From assembly GCF_010974825.1 (NCBI RefSeq), contig NZ_JAAILA010000039.1:1-64000 (forward strand): DNA of 64,000 nt. The letters run 5' to 3'. Of this stretch, positions 36,046 through 45,895 are shown in pieces (within the stretch, counting starts at the first letter, position 1; every line of letters begins with the position of its first letter). The position numbers and the translations under genes are program-made. The stretch comes from Aeromonas rivipollensis (lineage in GTDB: Bacteria; Pseudomonadota; Gammaproteobacteria; Enterobacterales; Aeromonadaceae). Under the pieces are notes generated by a model. It saw only the letters and a program-made list of their open reading frames with translations, was not told the origin of the DNA and made no database searches.

Positions 36046-38358
36046 ATGAAGCAAATCAAATCCTGGGCGCAATACTATGTCGACCTGATGACCAAGCTGG
36101 GACTGGTGCGCTTCAGCATGTTCCTGGCGACCGCCATCATAGTGCTGGCGGTCTCCATCCAGATGGGGGTGACCCTGTTTCTGCGCGGCACTGTGGACAT
36201 AGTCGACCTGGTGCGCTCTGTCTTCTTCGGCCTGCTGGTGACCCCCTGGGCCGTCTATTTCCTCTCCATCGTCGTGGATCAGCTGGAAGACTCCCGCCAG
36301 CGGCTGACCCGCATGGTGCGCAAGCTGCAGGACATGCGCGAGCGCGACCTCGAGCTCAACAGCCAGTTGCAGGAGAACATCAGCCGCCTCAATGCCCAGA
36401 TAGCCGAGACCAACCGGGCCGAGACCCTGCGCCAGCAAGCCATAGAGGATCTGGAGAACGAGGTGTTCCAGCGGGAAAAGGCCCAGCTGCACCTGGGGGA
36501 GCGTACCGCCCTGTTGCGCTCCTTCATCGACTGCTCCCCGGATCTGGTCTACTACCGCAACGAGGACGAGCAGTTCTCCGGCTGCAACCGCGCCATGGAG
36601 GAGCTCACCGGCAAGGTGGAGGCCGAGCTCATCGGGCTGACCCCGTTCGACGTCTACAAGCAGGAGATAGCCAACAAGGTGGTGGAGACCGACAAGCAGG
36701 TCTTTGCCAGCAACGAGCCCCTCACCTATGAGCAGTGGCTGGAGTATCCCGATGGCTGCAAGGCCTACTTCGAGCTGCGCAAGGTGCCCTTCTTCGACAG
36801 GTTCGGCAAGCGGCTCGGCCTGCTCGGCTTTGGTCGCGACATCACGGAGCGCAAGCAGTATCAGGACAAGCTGGAGAAGGCGAGCCGGGACAAGACCACC
36901 TTCATCTCCACCATCAGCCACGAGCTGCGCACCCCGCTCAACGGCATAGTGGGGCTGAGCCGCATGCTGATGGATACGCCCCTCGATGCCAAGCGGCAGC
37001 AGCAGCTCAAGACCATCCACCTGAGTGCGGTGACCCTGGGCAACATCTTCAATGACATCATCGATCTCGACAAACTCGACCGCCGCCGCCTCGAGATAGC
37101 GCCTGCCCCCATGGATCTGCCCGCCTTCCTCGACGAACTGGAGATGCTGTCGCGCATCCAGGCGGAGCAGAAGGGGCTCTATCTGCATTTCGACAGGGAT
37201 GGCGACATGCCGCAGTTCGTGATGGCGGACGGCACCCGCCTGCGTCAGGTGCTGTGGAACCTGGTGGGCAATGCGGTCAAGTTTACCGACGAGGGCGGGG
37301 TGACGGTGCGCTGTCTCGCCCACGCGGCCGATGAACCGGGCAAGCTGGCCCTGCACTTCGAGGTGGAAGATACCGGGGTCGGCATTCCGCGCGCCCAGCA
37401 GGAGAAGATCTTCGCCATGTACTATCAGGTGCAGGGCAAGAAGCACGCCACCGGCACCGGCATCGGCCTCGCCGTCTCTCGCCAGCTGGTGCAGGCCATG
37501 GGCGGTCAGCTCTATGTGGACAGCGATCCGGGCGAAGGCTCCTGCTTCACCGCCGAACTGGAGGTGGATTGTGTCGCGCCGCAGGCGACCCCGCCGGAAC
37601 CCGAGATGCCCTCCCTGGATATTCTGCTGGTGGAGGACGTGGAGCTCAACGTCACCGTCGCCTGCGCCCTGCTGAACAAGCTCGGCCATCAGGTGCAGGT
37701 GGCGCGGGACGGCACCCAGGCGCTGGCCATGGCCAACCCGGATGACTTCGACCTCATACTGCTGGACATCCAGCTGCCGGACATGACCGGCTTCGACGTG
37801 GCGGCCCAGCTGCTGGCCCGTTACGGCGACAGCCTGCCCCCCATGGTGGCACTCACCGCCAACGCCACCGGCGATCGCCAGTACTATCGGGATCACGGCA
37901 TGCAGGATGTGATCAACAAGCCGCTCGGCTCCAAGGCGGTGCGGGAGGTTATAGGCCACCTGTTTGCGGATCTGGCGGACGACGAGGCCGATGAGCAGGC
38001 GGACGCGGGCAACCAGGATGCACTGCTGGATCTGCCCTTCCTCACCGATTACGCCAGCACGGTCGGCAAGCCAGTGCTGCTCTCCAGCGTCGATCTGTTC
38101 GAGAAGATGATGCCGGACTACATGGCGGTGCTGGACTCCAACATGATTGCCAAGGATCAGGCCGGTGTGGTGGAGGAGGCGCACAAGATAAAAGGGGCGG
38201 CGGGCTCCATCGGCCTGCGTCGCCTGCAGCAGACGGCCCAGCTTATCCAGAGCCCGGATCATCCCGCCTGGTGGGAGAACGTGGAGGACTGGATTGAGAC
38301 ACTGCGCCGTGAATATCCCGGCGACATCGCCCGCTTGCGGCGCTGGTTGTTGTCGTGA
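36046..38358 (+). CDS. arcB: Aerobic respiration control sensor kinase ArcB
   Basis: Encodes 770 residues in the full tripartite layout: two membrane segments (about 23-45 and 58-77), coiled coil (about 80-145), PAS (155-270), HisKA with His292 in SHELRTP, HATPase (390-505), receiver with Asp574 and HPt with His713 in EAHKIKGAAGS. It senses quinone redox state and phosphorylates ArcA. E. coli uses Cys180 and Cys241; here Cys180 is kept (FSGC), while the second Cys is three residues earlier (Cys238, YPDGCKAYF) and Cys163 is extra. The gene is followed by dgt after 33 bases. Confidence 0.97.
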   Translation: MKQIKSWAQYYVDLMTKLGLVRFSMFLATAIIVLAVSIQMGVTLFLRGTVDIVDLVRSVFFGLLVTPWAVYFLSIVVDQLEDSRQRLTRMVRKLQDMRERDLELNSQLQENISRLNAQIAETNRAETLRQQAIEDLENEVFQREKAQLHLGERTALLRSFIDCSPDLVYYRNEDEQFSGCNRAMEELTGKVEAELIGLTPFDVYKQEIANKVVETDKQVFASNEPLTYEQWLEYPDGCKAYFELRKVPFFDRFGKRLGLLGFGRDITERKQYQDKLEKASRDKTTFISTISHELRTPLNGIVGLSRMLMDTPLDAKRQQQLKTIHLSAVTLGNIFNDIIDLDKLDRRRLEIAPAPMDLPAFLDELEMLSRIQAEQKGLYLHFDRDGDMPQFVMADGTRLRQVLWNLVGNAVKFTDEGGVTVRCLAHAADEPGKLALHFEVEDTGVGIPRAQQEKIFAMYYQVQGKKHATGTGIGLAVSRQLVQAMGGQLYVDSDPGEGSCFTAELEVDCVAPQATPPEPEMPSLDILLVEDVELNVTVACALLNKLGHQVQVARDGTQALAMANPDDFDLILLDIQLPDMTGFDVAAQLLARYGDSLPPMVALTANATGDRQYYRDHGMQDVINKPLGSKAVREVIGHLFADLADDEADEQADAGNQDALLDLPFLTDYASTVGKPVLLSSVDLFEKMMPDYMAVLDSNMIAKDQAGVVEEAHKIKGAAGSIGLRRLQQTAQLIQSPDHPAWWENVEDWIETLRREYPGDIARLRRWLLS

Positions 38359-38391
38359 ACCTGACGGACGTCGCAGGCAAGGAGCCGCACC

Positions 38392-39762
38392 ATGTATGAC
38401 AGTCTGATTACCCCGGCGCGCATTCACCCCTGGGGCAGCGAGGCGCTGCTGGAGGCGACCGAGCAGGATCGCGCCCGCATAGTACAGGCGGCGCCGGTGC
38501 GCCGCCTGCAGCAGAAGACCCAGGTCTTCCCGCTGGATGTGAAGGCCTCGGTGCGCAGCCGTCTCACCCACTCGCTGGAGGTGCAGGAGACGGGTCGCCA
38601 GATCAGCAGGCGCATCCTGGCGGCCCTGCCGGCGGGCACCGTCTGCGAGGGGGCCTTCATCAACCTGGTGGAGATGGCCTGCCTGCTGCACGACGTCGGC
38701 AACCCGCCGTTCGGCCACTTCGGCGAGCAGGTGATGAGCCAGTGGCTGGCACAGTCGCTGGATGAGCTGTTCGCCAGCGCCCATGAACAACTGCCGAGCC
38801 CGCAGTGGGCCGAGTTGCGCCAGGACCTGCTGGTGTTTGACGGCAATGCCCAGAGCCTGCGGCTGGTGCACAGCCTGCACGAGATGAACCTCACCCTGGG
38901 CCAGCTGGCGGCCCTGTGCAAATACCCGCAGCAGCCCCTGCTGCACAGTCCCCAGGGCTATGGCCAACACCATGGCTGGACCAGCAAGCGCGGCATCTTC
39001 TTCAGCGAGCAACCGCTCTACCGCGCCCTCGGCCAGAGTCTGGGGCTGGCGCCGGGATGCCGGCATCCGCTGGTCTACATCATGGAGGCGGCGGACGACA
39101 TCTCCTACTGCATCGCCGATCTGGAGGACGCGGTGGACAGGCGCATCCTCACCCAGGGGGAGCTGCTGGTGGCGCTGCGCAGTGCCGATGAGGGGGACTA
39201 CATGGCCACCCTGCTCGAGGAGGCGCTCGCCTCCGGCCGGGGCTTCTTCCCCCATTTTCGCCAGCATCTGACCCGGGATCTGGTGGCGCTGGCGGCCCAC
39301 ACCTATGTGAGCGATCACGAGGCCATACTGAGCGGGGCCTACCCCAGGGCGCTGCTGCACGGTCAGGCCCCGGCGGCGCAGGTGCTCGACACCCTCAAGC
39401 AGGTGGCCCGCGAGCAGGTATTCATGCGCCCCGAGGTCGAGGCATTGGAGCTGGAAGGCTATGCCGCCCTGCGCGGTGTGCTCTCCACCTACGCCTGCCT
39501 GCTGGCGCTGCCGGCCGCCCAATTCGAGCGGCTGCTGGCCGGCAACGGCGGGAGCGAGCTCTTCTTCGCCCGGCGGCTGTTCCACCGGTTGTCGGCCCGC
39601 CACCTCAAGGCCTACCGGCTGGCGGTGGCTAGCCGGGATCCGCGCTTTGACTATGGCGCCGAGCAGGAGTGGTACTACAGGGTGCGGCTGCTGCTCGACT
39701 ACGTCAGCGGCATGACGGATACCTATGCGCTTGAGGAGTTCAGGCTGTTGTCCGGGATTTGA
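38392..39762 (+). CDS. dGTPase/dNTP triphosphohydrolase (Dgt family)
   Basis: Encodes 456 residues. HD-domain metal ligands are visible: RLTHSLEV (His60), LLHDVGNPPFGHFGE (His100, Asp101) and EAADDISYCIADLED. It hydrolyses dGTP or other dNTPs to nucleoside and triphosphate. The C-terminal part follows the gammaproteobacterial Dgt-like form rather than the longer E. coli Dgt (505). It lies 33 bases after arcB and may be co-transcribed. Confidence 0.9.
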   Translation: MYDSLITPARIHPWGSEALLEATEQDRARIVQAAPVRRLQQKTQVFPLDVKASVRSRLTHSLEVQETGRQISRRILAALPAGTVCEGAFINLVEMACLLHDVGNPPFGHFGEQVMSQWLAQSLDELFASAHEQLPSPQWAELRQDLLVFDGNAQSLRLVHSLHEMNLTLGQLAALCKYPQQPLLHSPQGYGQHHGWTSKRGIFFSEQPLYRALGQSLGLAPGCRHPLVYIMEAADDISYCIADLEDAVDRRILTQGELLVALRSADEGDYMATLLEEALASGRGFFPHFRQHLTRDLVALAAHTYVSDHEAILSGAYPRALLHGQAPAAQVLDTLKQVAREQVFMRPEVEALELEGYAALRGVLSTYACLLALPAAQFERLLAGNGGSELFFARRLFHRLSARHLKAYRLAVASRDPRFDYGAEQEWYYRVRLLLDYVSGMTDTYALEEFRLLSGI

Positions 39763-39878
39763 CCGGGGCCGGTTCTGGCCGCATTTCACCCATATGGGTG
39801 GGGGAGATATTGCGTAAAATTCGGTGTTTTTTTAGACTGTGGCAACTTGTTCAACTTTCACACGGTAAGGAGACGATC

Positions 39879-39971
39879 ATGCAACATTCCATGTTCAACG
39901 TTGCGTTCGATCGCTGCAATGGCAGCGCGAAGACTCGTGCTCTTTATTTACCGCGTGGAGGGAACAGGTAA
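39879..39971 (+). CDS. 30-residue microprotein upstream of a DUF1127 gene
   Basis: Open frame of 30 codons starting MQHSMFNVAFDR and ending LYLPRGGNR, with an excellent Shine-Dalgarno (TAAGGAG, 6-7 bases upstream). It is basic with one Cys. A hairpin follows, and then the DUF1127 gene. It could be a real microprotein or a leader peptide. No family is recognised. Confidence 0.5.
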   Translation: MQHSMFNVAFDRCNGSAKTRALYLPRGGNR

Positions 39972-39983
39972 CACCTGCTTTTT

Positions 39984-40013
39984 CATCACCCGCGGTTGTC
40001 CCGCAGGGTGATG
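39984..40013 (+). promoter_or_regulatory. Hairpin between the microprotein and the DUF1127 gene
   Basis: CATCACCC-GCGG and CCGC-AGGGTGATG pair around TTGT with a single bulge. No T run follows, so it is not a simple terminator. It lies 41 bases before the DUF1127 start and may influence mRNA stability or translation. Confidence 0.5.
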
Positions 40014-40053
40014 CCTCTCTCCGGGAGAACCGCACGTTCAACTGGAGAATATT

Positions 40054-40257
40054 ATGTCTATCGAACTCGCCCTGCTGCGCCGCGTCGAAACCCTGGTTCA
40101 AAAACGGATCACCCGGCTGGAACGTCGCGTCAGCTATCTGCATCTCTCTCCCGCCCTGCTCAAAGACATAGGGCTGGAAGGGCACAATGTGCAGGTCGCC
40201 CACATCCGTGAGCGGGAGTTTCAAACCGGTTTCCGACTCGGGAATCGAATAACCTGA
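40054..40257 (+). CDS. DUF1127 small Arg-rich protein
   Basis: Encodes 67 residues. The core LSPALLKDIGLEGHNVQVAHIREREF follows the DUF1127 pattern (L-x-D-I-G-L ...), after a basic helix RITRLERRVSYLH. In other bacteria DUF1127 proteins are linked with RNA turnover and phosphate or carbon metabolism; the role here is unknown. GGAG precedes ATG 40054. Confidence 0.85.
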   Translation: MSIELALLRRVETLVQKRITRLERRVSYLHLSPALLKDIGLEGHNVQVAHIREREFQTGFRLGNRIT

Positions 40258-40286
40258 GGCGAGGGGCTCCGGCCCCCGACTCCTGG

Positions 40287-40313
40287 ATGGCAGGCCTCGG
40301 CCTGCCATTTTTC
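40287..40313 (+). terminator. Terminator of the DUF1127 gene
   Basis: Stem ATGGCAGGCC/GGCCTGCCAT with a 2-base loop, then TTTTTCTTTC. Confidence 0.9.
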
Positions 40314-40400
40314 TTTCCTGATGAGCATTATCTCAATTTTGTTGTCGCACATTTAGCCAGACACATTATGATCCCCCTCCTATCCATACGGGAGTTAACT

Positions 40401-43400
40401 ATGCTTTGCCGCTGCTATCGCCTCATCCTGTTGTGCTGGCTGGCCTGCTGTAGCCAGGGGGCGACGGCGGTCGAGACGCTGCTGGACAGGAGCGCCTTCG
40501 CGCCCTCCGGGCAGCAATGGCTCTTCACCCACGATGAGCTGGTGGTCGGCATGCCGGCGACGGCCTGGCCCCCCTATATCTATACCGATGGCCGGGGTAA
40601 CTTCACCGGCCCCCTGGATGCCTTTGCCTCGCAGATTGCGGGCAGCCTGGGTCTCGAGCTGCGTTATCGCACCTATGCCAACAATACGGCGGTCCAGCAG
40701 GCGTTGCTGGACGGCAAGATTGACATGGTGATCGGCGTGGCCCCCAGCCCGATCCGCAAGCTGCAGATGCTGTTTACCTCAGAGCTGATGGCGCTGCCCC
40801 GCGCCGTTCTGTTGACCGGAGGGCGAGAGAGCCTCTCCCTGGAGGAGGCCTACGGGGTGCGTTGGGTCTGCGTTTTCGGTGTCAGCGCCTGCGATGAGCT
40901 GCTGCGCCTTGGCATCTCGAACCTGGTGACTGTGGACAGCCGGGATGAGGCGATCTTCATGCTCAAGGAGGGGAAGGCGGACGCCTATCTGGCCGAGCTG
41001 CCCATGTTGAGCCGCCTGCAGGCCATGGCGGGCATGGCGGTTACCACTGTGGACTGGATGAAGGATACCTCCCTCGCCATGGCGGTGGCGCCGGGCAACG
41101 AGCCCCTGCAGGAGCTGCTCGAGCGGGCGCTGGATGACATCTCGCCCGGCGAGCGTCGCCGCATCCTGGAGGCGGGGGGCATAGTTGACTATGAGCTGGT
41201 GAAGGGCAGCAAGGAGGTCGTCTTCAGCGCGCCGGAGCAGGCGTGGCTGCAGCAGCACCCTGTGCTCAAGTATGGGGTCGCGCCGGACTGGCCCGGGATG
41301 AGCGAGATAGACGACAAGGGCCGGCTCAAGGGGCTGGTTGCCGATCTGCTGGCGATGTTGAACCAGCGTGCCGGCCTGCAGTTCACCCTGGTGCAGACCA
41401 GGAACTGGGCCCAGACACTCGAGCTGTTCCAGGCTCGCAAGCTGGATGTCATCCCGGCCATGACCCCGACCATGGAGCGCCAGCAGTTTGCCCGCTTTAC
41501 GCCCAATTACGTCTCTTTGAATCGGGTGATAGTGGGCAGGCATGGCATGGCGGAGCTGGCCAGTCCCAGGGAGTTGAAAGGGTACAGGGTGGGCATGGTG
41601 GGGGGCTCGGTGGAGAAATCCCTGCTGAGCGAGGTGGGGGCCGAGCCCGTGACGGTCGCAAGCGATCCCGAGCTGCTGCCGCTTTTGGATCAGCAGAAGG
41701 TGGACTATTTGCTGATGAGCATGACCACCCTGGAGCAGTCGTTGCAGCGGGGCTTCAGCGATCGCTATCAGGTGGTCTTCTCCGGCAGCGAGTTGCGGGT
41801 TCCCATCGCCATGGCGGCCCACCTGCATGATCCCATGTTGCAGCAGATCCTGACCAAGGTGCTGCTCTCAATCCCCCCGGAGGAGCTGGTCGCCCTGGAG
41901 AAGAAGTGGCTCTCCCTGACCATACATACGGGGTTGGATCCGCACAAGGTGTTGCTCTGGTCCTCCCTGGGCGGGGGGATTTTTCTGCTCTTCCTGCTGC
42001 TGTTCGTGGGCTGGAACCGGACTCTGCGCCGCCAGATCAGTCAGCGGCGGGAGGCGGAGCGCCGGCTCGAAGAGCAGCTGGTGTTCGTCCAGATGATGCT
42101 GGACGCCCTGCCCAACCAGGTGGTGCTGACCAATGAGCGCCATGAAATTGCGATGACCAACCTGGCATATCGACAGATGTTCCTGGGGGGCGAGAACCTG
42201 AACGGCTCCTATGAGAGCTTGCTCAAGGACAGGCTGCCTGAGGCCATCCGGGCCAGGGTGATCGAGGAGGATGCCAGGGTCTGGGAGAGCGGCGAGGAGT
42301 TCCACGGCCGCGGCGAGATCCAGCTCGCCGACGGAGTCGAGCATCAGATGATTTACACCAAGCGGCTGTTCGTCGGTCCCGACGGCAAGCGGCTCGGGAT
42401 CCTGACCGTACTGACGGACGTCACCGAGCTGAGGCAGGCGCGTTCCGCGGCGCAGGAGGCGCAGACCCGGCTGACCCAGATCACCGACAGCATGCCGGGG
42501 CTGGTCTATCAGTATCACTGGCTGGGGCCGGGCAACGGCAGCTTCCTCTATACCTCCCAGGGGCTCAAGGAGATGCTGGGATCCGAGGAGACCGACGACA
42601 GCCTTCTGGGGCTGACGGGGCAAGCCCTGCATGACTTCGTGACCACGGTGGAGCGCCATGCCCTGACCATGCAGCCGCTGGATCTCGAGGTGGAGATCAA
42701 GCGCCAGGGACAAGCGGGCTACCTGCAGATCCGGGGCCACTTCGTGCGACAGGAGGGGCTGGAGGGGGTCATCCTGAACGGGGTGGTGCAGGACATCACC
42801 AAGCTCAAGCGCCAGGAGCTGGAGCTGCGTGAGGCCAGACGGGTGGCGGAAGACGCGACCCAGGTGCGCAGCCGGTTCCTCGCCACCATGAGCCACGAGT
42901 TGCGCACCCCCATCTCCGGCATGCACGGCATGCTGGAGCTGCTGCAGATGAGCTCCCTCGATGACGACCAGCGTTACATGCTGCGCAACATCTCGACCTC
43001 CACCAATCACCTGCTCTATCTGGTGAACGACATCCTGGACTTCTCCAAGATGGAGGCAGGGCAGCTGCAACTCAATCCCCATCCCTGCCGGTTGACCTCT
43101 GTCATCTGCGACGTCATCCGGGGTCATGCCACCCTGGCCTATGGCAAGGGGCTCAACGTGACGCTGGCGTGGGGGCCTGAGGTGCCGGATCACGCCAGCA
43201 TGGACGCGGTGCGGGTGGGTCAGGTGATCTCCAATCTGCTGAACAATGCGGTGAAGTTCACTGAGGCGGGGGAAATTGCCATCCAGGTGGGCTATCAGGA
43301 CCATCGGCTGACATTGAAGGTGCGGGATACGGGGATCGGCATAGCCCGGGAGAAGCAGGTCAATCTGTTCACCCCCTTCAAGCAGGTGGAGTCCGACATC

Positions 43401-44654
43401 ACCCGGCGTTTCGGCGGCACCGGGCTCGGGCTCGCCATCTGCCATCAGCTGGCCCTGAAGATGGGGGGTAGTCTGGTGCTGGAGAGCGAGGGGGGGGTAG
43501 GCACCACAGTGACCTTCGCGATCCCCCTGGCCGAGTGCCGGTGGGATGCCCCGCCGCTGGCAGGTCAGCGTTGGTGGTGGTTCGGTGAGGACGAGGTACT
43601 GCAAGCCGTGATGGAGCAACTCGGCGCCACACTCCACCCCCTGACCGCAGAGCAGTGGCGTCATCCCCTTGAGGGCTACCTGCTGGCGCAGGAGAGCCGC
43701 CTGGAGCAAGCCCTTGGCAGTGGCTGGTTGCAGCATTTGCAGCAATCTTCCCTCAAGGGCATAGTACTCTCCCCCCATGAGGCATTGCGTGGCCGCATGG
43801 GCAGTGACGCCTGGTGGCGGATAGGCCAGTCTCCCATCTACCCGGACCTGCTGCTGGAGACCTGTCGCCAGCTGTCGAGCGAGCGGCCGAGCCAGCCGAT
43901 GCAGATGCAGGGAGAGCGGCTCAGGGGCAGGGTGCTGGTGGCGGACGATCATCCCGTCAACCGTGCGCTGCTGACCCGCCAGCTCGCCATCCTCGGCATA
44001 GACCCCGAGGTGGTGGATGATGGGGAGAAGGCGCTGCGCGCCTGGCAGGGGCAGGAGTTCGCCCTGCTGCTCACCGACTGCCACATGCCGGTGATGGATG
44101 GCTATACCCTGGCGCGCACCCTGCGGGCGGCCGGTGACGAGGCGCCCATCATAGGTGTCACCGCCGATACCTCGGAGGAGGCCAGCCAGCAGATGCTGGA
44201 GGCCGGCATGAACGACATGCTGTTCAAGCCCTACAGCCTGGAAACCCTGCGCCAGACCCTGGCTCGCTGGCTGCCGGCGGTCAGCCCGCAACAAGAGACA
44301 ATGGCTCCCCGGCAAGCAGAGGTTCAGGCACCGGGAATAAGCTGGTTGACCCTGTTTGGTGACGAGGCGGTGGCGCGCAGCATGGGGAGGGAGTATCTGG
44401 AGGCCAACCGGCAGGATGGCGATGACATGATGCTGGCGCTGGCCAGACAGGATACCCAGGCGCTGGTGGAGACGGCGCATCGCATCAAGGGGGCCGCCCG
44501 CATGGTCGGGCAGCAGGCCCTGGCGAGCGAGGCCGCCCAGCTGGAGGCGGCGGCCAGGTTGAAGCAACTGGACAGACTCGACGAGCTGGGCCAGACGGTA
44601 CAGGCATTGATGGACTCTATCAGAGGTGAAATGGAGTTATGGCTCGATGAATAG
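40401..44654 (+). CDS. BvgS/EvgS-like hybrid sensor histidine kinase
   Basis: Encodes 1417 residues. Order: signal peptide (1-23), two periplasmic solute-binding (SBP_bac_3, Venus-flytrap) domains (about 40-270 and 290-505), membrane segment (about 517-538), two PAS-like segments (560-680, 690-810), HisKA with His832 in [11 protein letters not shown], HATPase (920-1045, [22 protein letters not shown]), receiver with Asp1226 in [11 protein letters not shown] and HPt with His1360 in [10 protein letters not shown]. The phosphorelay is complete. ATG 40401 follows GGGAG. It overlaps the receiver-EAL gene by 8 bases, so that protein is the likely output. The ligand is unknown. Confidence 0.92.
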   Translation: MLCRCYRLILLCWLACCSQGATAVETLLDRSAFAPSGQQWLFTHDELVVGMPATAWPPYIYTDGRGNFTGPLDAFASQIAGSLGLELRYRTYANNTAVQQALLDGKIDMVIGVAPSPIRKLQMLFTSELMALPRAVLLTGGRESLSLEEAYGVRWVCVFGVSACDELLRLGISNLVTVDSRDEAIFMLKEGKADAYLAELPMLSRLQAMAGMAVTTVDWMKDTSLAMAVAPGNEPLQELLERALDDISPGERRRILEAGGIVDYELVKGSKEVVFSAPEQAWLQQHPVLKYGVAPDWPGMSEIDDKGRLKGLVADLLAMLNQRAGLQFTLVQTRNWAQTLELFQARKLDVIPAMTPTMERQQFARFTPNYVSLNRVIVGRHGMAELASPRELKGYRVGMVGGSVEKSLLSEVGAEPVTVASDPELLPLLDQQKVDYLLMSMTTLEQSLQRGFSDRYQVVFSGSELRVPIAMAAHLHDPMLQQILTKVLLSIPPEELVALEKKWLSLTIHTGLDPHKVLLWSSLGGGIFLLFLLLFVGWNRTLRRQISQRREAERRLEEQLVFVQMMLDALPNQVVLTNERHEIAMTNLAYRQMFLGGENLNGSYESLLKDRLPEAIRARVIEEDARVWESGEEFHGRGEIQLADGVEHQMIYTKRLFVGPDGKRLGILTVLTDVTELRQARSAAQEAQTRLTQITDSMPGLVYQYHWLGPGNGSFLYTSQGLKEMLGSEETDDSLLGLTGQALHDFVTTVERHALTMQPLDLEVEIKRQGQAGYLQIRGHFVRQEGLEGVILNGVVQDITKLKRQELELREARRVAEDATQVRSRFLATMSHELRTPISGMHGMLELLQMSSLDDDQRYMLRNISTSTNHLLYLVNDILDFSKMEAGQLQLNPHPCRLTSVICDVIRGHATLAYGKGLNVTLAWGPEVPDHASMDAVRVGQVISNLLNNAVKFTEAGEIAIQVGYQDHRLTLKVRDTGIGIAREKQVNLFTPFKQVESDITRRFGGTGLGLAICHQLALKMGGSLVLESEGGVGTTVTFAIPLAECRWDAPPLAGQRWWWFGEDEVLQAVMEQLGATLHPLTAEQWRHPLEGYLLAQESRLEQALGSGWLQHLQQSSLKGIVLSPHEALRGRMGSDAWWRIGQSPIYPDLLLETCRQLSSERPSQPMQMQGERLRGRVLVADDHPVNRALLTRQLAILGIDPEVVDDGEKALRAWQGQEFALLLTDCHMPVMDGYTLARTLRAAGDEAPIIGVTADTSEEASQQMLEAGMNDMLFKPYSLETLRQTLARWLPAVSPQQETMAPRQAEVQAPGISWLTLFGDEAVARSMGREYLEANRQDGDDMMLALARQDTQALVETAHRIKGAARMVGQQALASEAAQLEAAARLKQLDRLDELGQTVQALMDSIRGEMELWLDE

Positions 44655-45858
44655 TGCACGGCATGAGTTGATGATCATGGTGGTGGAGGATCACAACTTC
44701 CAGCGCAAGGCCCTGATGCACCAGATACGCGGGCTTGGCTACGGCAACCTGCTGGAAGCCCAGGACGGAGAGGAGGCGCTGACCCAGTGTCAGCACCATC
44801 AGGTCGATATCCTGTTCTGCGATCTGCGGATGCCGGGCATGGATGGCATGGCCCTGCTGCGCCGCCTCTCCCTGGGTGGCTTTCGCGGCGGCATAGTGCT
44901 GTGCAGCGCACTGGAAGACGATGTGGTCGACGCCGTGCTGCGCATGAGCCGCGCCTACGGCCTGCAGGTGCTGGGGCGCATCGACAAACCCGCCAGTCAT
45001 CAGCAGATAGCCCAGTTGATCGGCGCCTGGCAGCCCCAGCAGGCGCGCAGCCAGGAGGAGGACGGCCACAGCCTGAGTCTGGATGAGCTGTGCCGGGCCC
45101 TGGAGCAGGACCAGCTGCTGCCCTGGTATCAACCCAAGGTGAGTTTTGAAAACGGTCAGTGGGTCGGCATGGAGGCGCTCGCCCGCTGGCAGCACCCCGA
45201 GTATGGGCTCATCTCGCCGGCCCGCTTCATCCCGCTGGCGGAGCACAACGGGCTCATGGATCCGCTGACCGAAGTGATCATCGGCAAGTCATTGCGCGAC
45301 GGCCACCTGTGGGAGAAGACAGGGCTCTCCCTCAACCTGTCGATGAACCTCTCCACCACCTCGCTTATCGAGGGGGATCTGTGCAATACCCTGCTCAATC
45401 ACTGCCAGCGCTGGAGCATCAACCCCGAGCTCATCACCCTGGAGGTGACAGAGAGCGCCTTCGTCAAGGATCTCGGCAAGTCGCTGGAGGTGCTGACCCG
45501 CTTGCGGATGCACGGCTTCGGCCTCTCCATCGACGACTTCGGGACCGGCTACTCCTCCATGCAGCAGCTCGCCCTGCTGCCGTTCACCGAGCTGAAGCTG
45601 GACAGATCCTTCGTCGATCGCTGCTATGAAGATCCCTCCCGCCTCGCCATCATCGAATCCAGTATCGAACTGGCGCGCAAGTTGGGGTTAAAATCGGTGG
45701 CAGAGGGGGTCGAGGACGAGGCCACCTGGCTGCTGCTGGCCAGGCTGGGGTGCGATCAATGCCAGGGGTTCTTCTCCGCACGCCCCATGCCACGCGAGGA
45801 GTTGCTCGTCTGGCATGACACCTGGCGCGAACGATTGCCCGCATTGATCGGGCGCTAA
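44647..45858 (+). CDS. Response regulator with EAL phosphodiesterase output
   Basis: Encodes 403 residues: receiver (about 8-130; Asp59 in [12 protein letters not shown], Lys in RIDKPAS) and EAL domain (about 145-395). Catalytic residues of an active c-di-GMP phosphodiesterase are all visible: EALARW (E176), [33 protein letters not shown] and SVAEGVED. It is translationally coupled to the upstream kinase (8-base overlap), so the kinase should control c-di-GMP breakdown. There is no DNA-binding domain, unlike VieA of Vibrio cholerae. Confidence 0.93.
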   Translation: MNSARHELMIMVVEDHNFQRKALMHQIRGLGYGNLLEAQDGEEALTQCQHHQVDILFCDLRMPGMDGMALLRRLSLGGFRGGIVLCSALEDDVVDAVLRMSRAYGLQVLGRIDKPASHQQIAQLIGAWQPQQARSQEEDGHSLSLDELCRALEQDQLLPWYQPKVSFENGQWVGMEALARWQHPEYGLISPARFIPLAEHNGLMDPLTEVIIGKSLRDGHLWEKTGLSLNLSMNLSTTSLIEGDLCNTLLNHCQRWSINPELITLEVTESAFVKDLGKSLEVLTRLRMHGFGLSIDDFGTGYSSMQQLALLPFTELKLDRSFVDRCYEDPSRLAIIESSIELARKLGLKSVAEGVEDEATWLLLARLGCDQCQGFFSARPMPREELLVWHDTWRERLPALIGR

Positions 45859-45895
45859 TCAAGGGCAGGATGCCCGCTGCGACACAAGGATGGTC

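Noticed and set aside
35992-39789. Very long antisense open frame (about 1265 codons) opposite arcB and dgt
   Set aside because: It mirrors third-position GC bias of the plus-strand genes and has low-complexity His/Gln/Leu-rich content with no domain. The plus-strand proteins are clearly conserved.
41868-44567. Long antisense frame (about 900 codons) opposite the BvgS-like kinase
   Set aside because: Same GC-bias effect; no recognisable motif, and the sense protein is intact.
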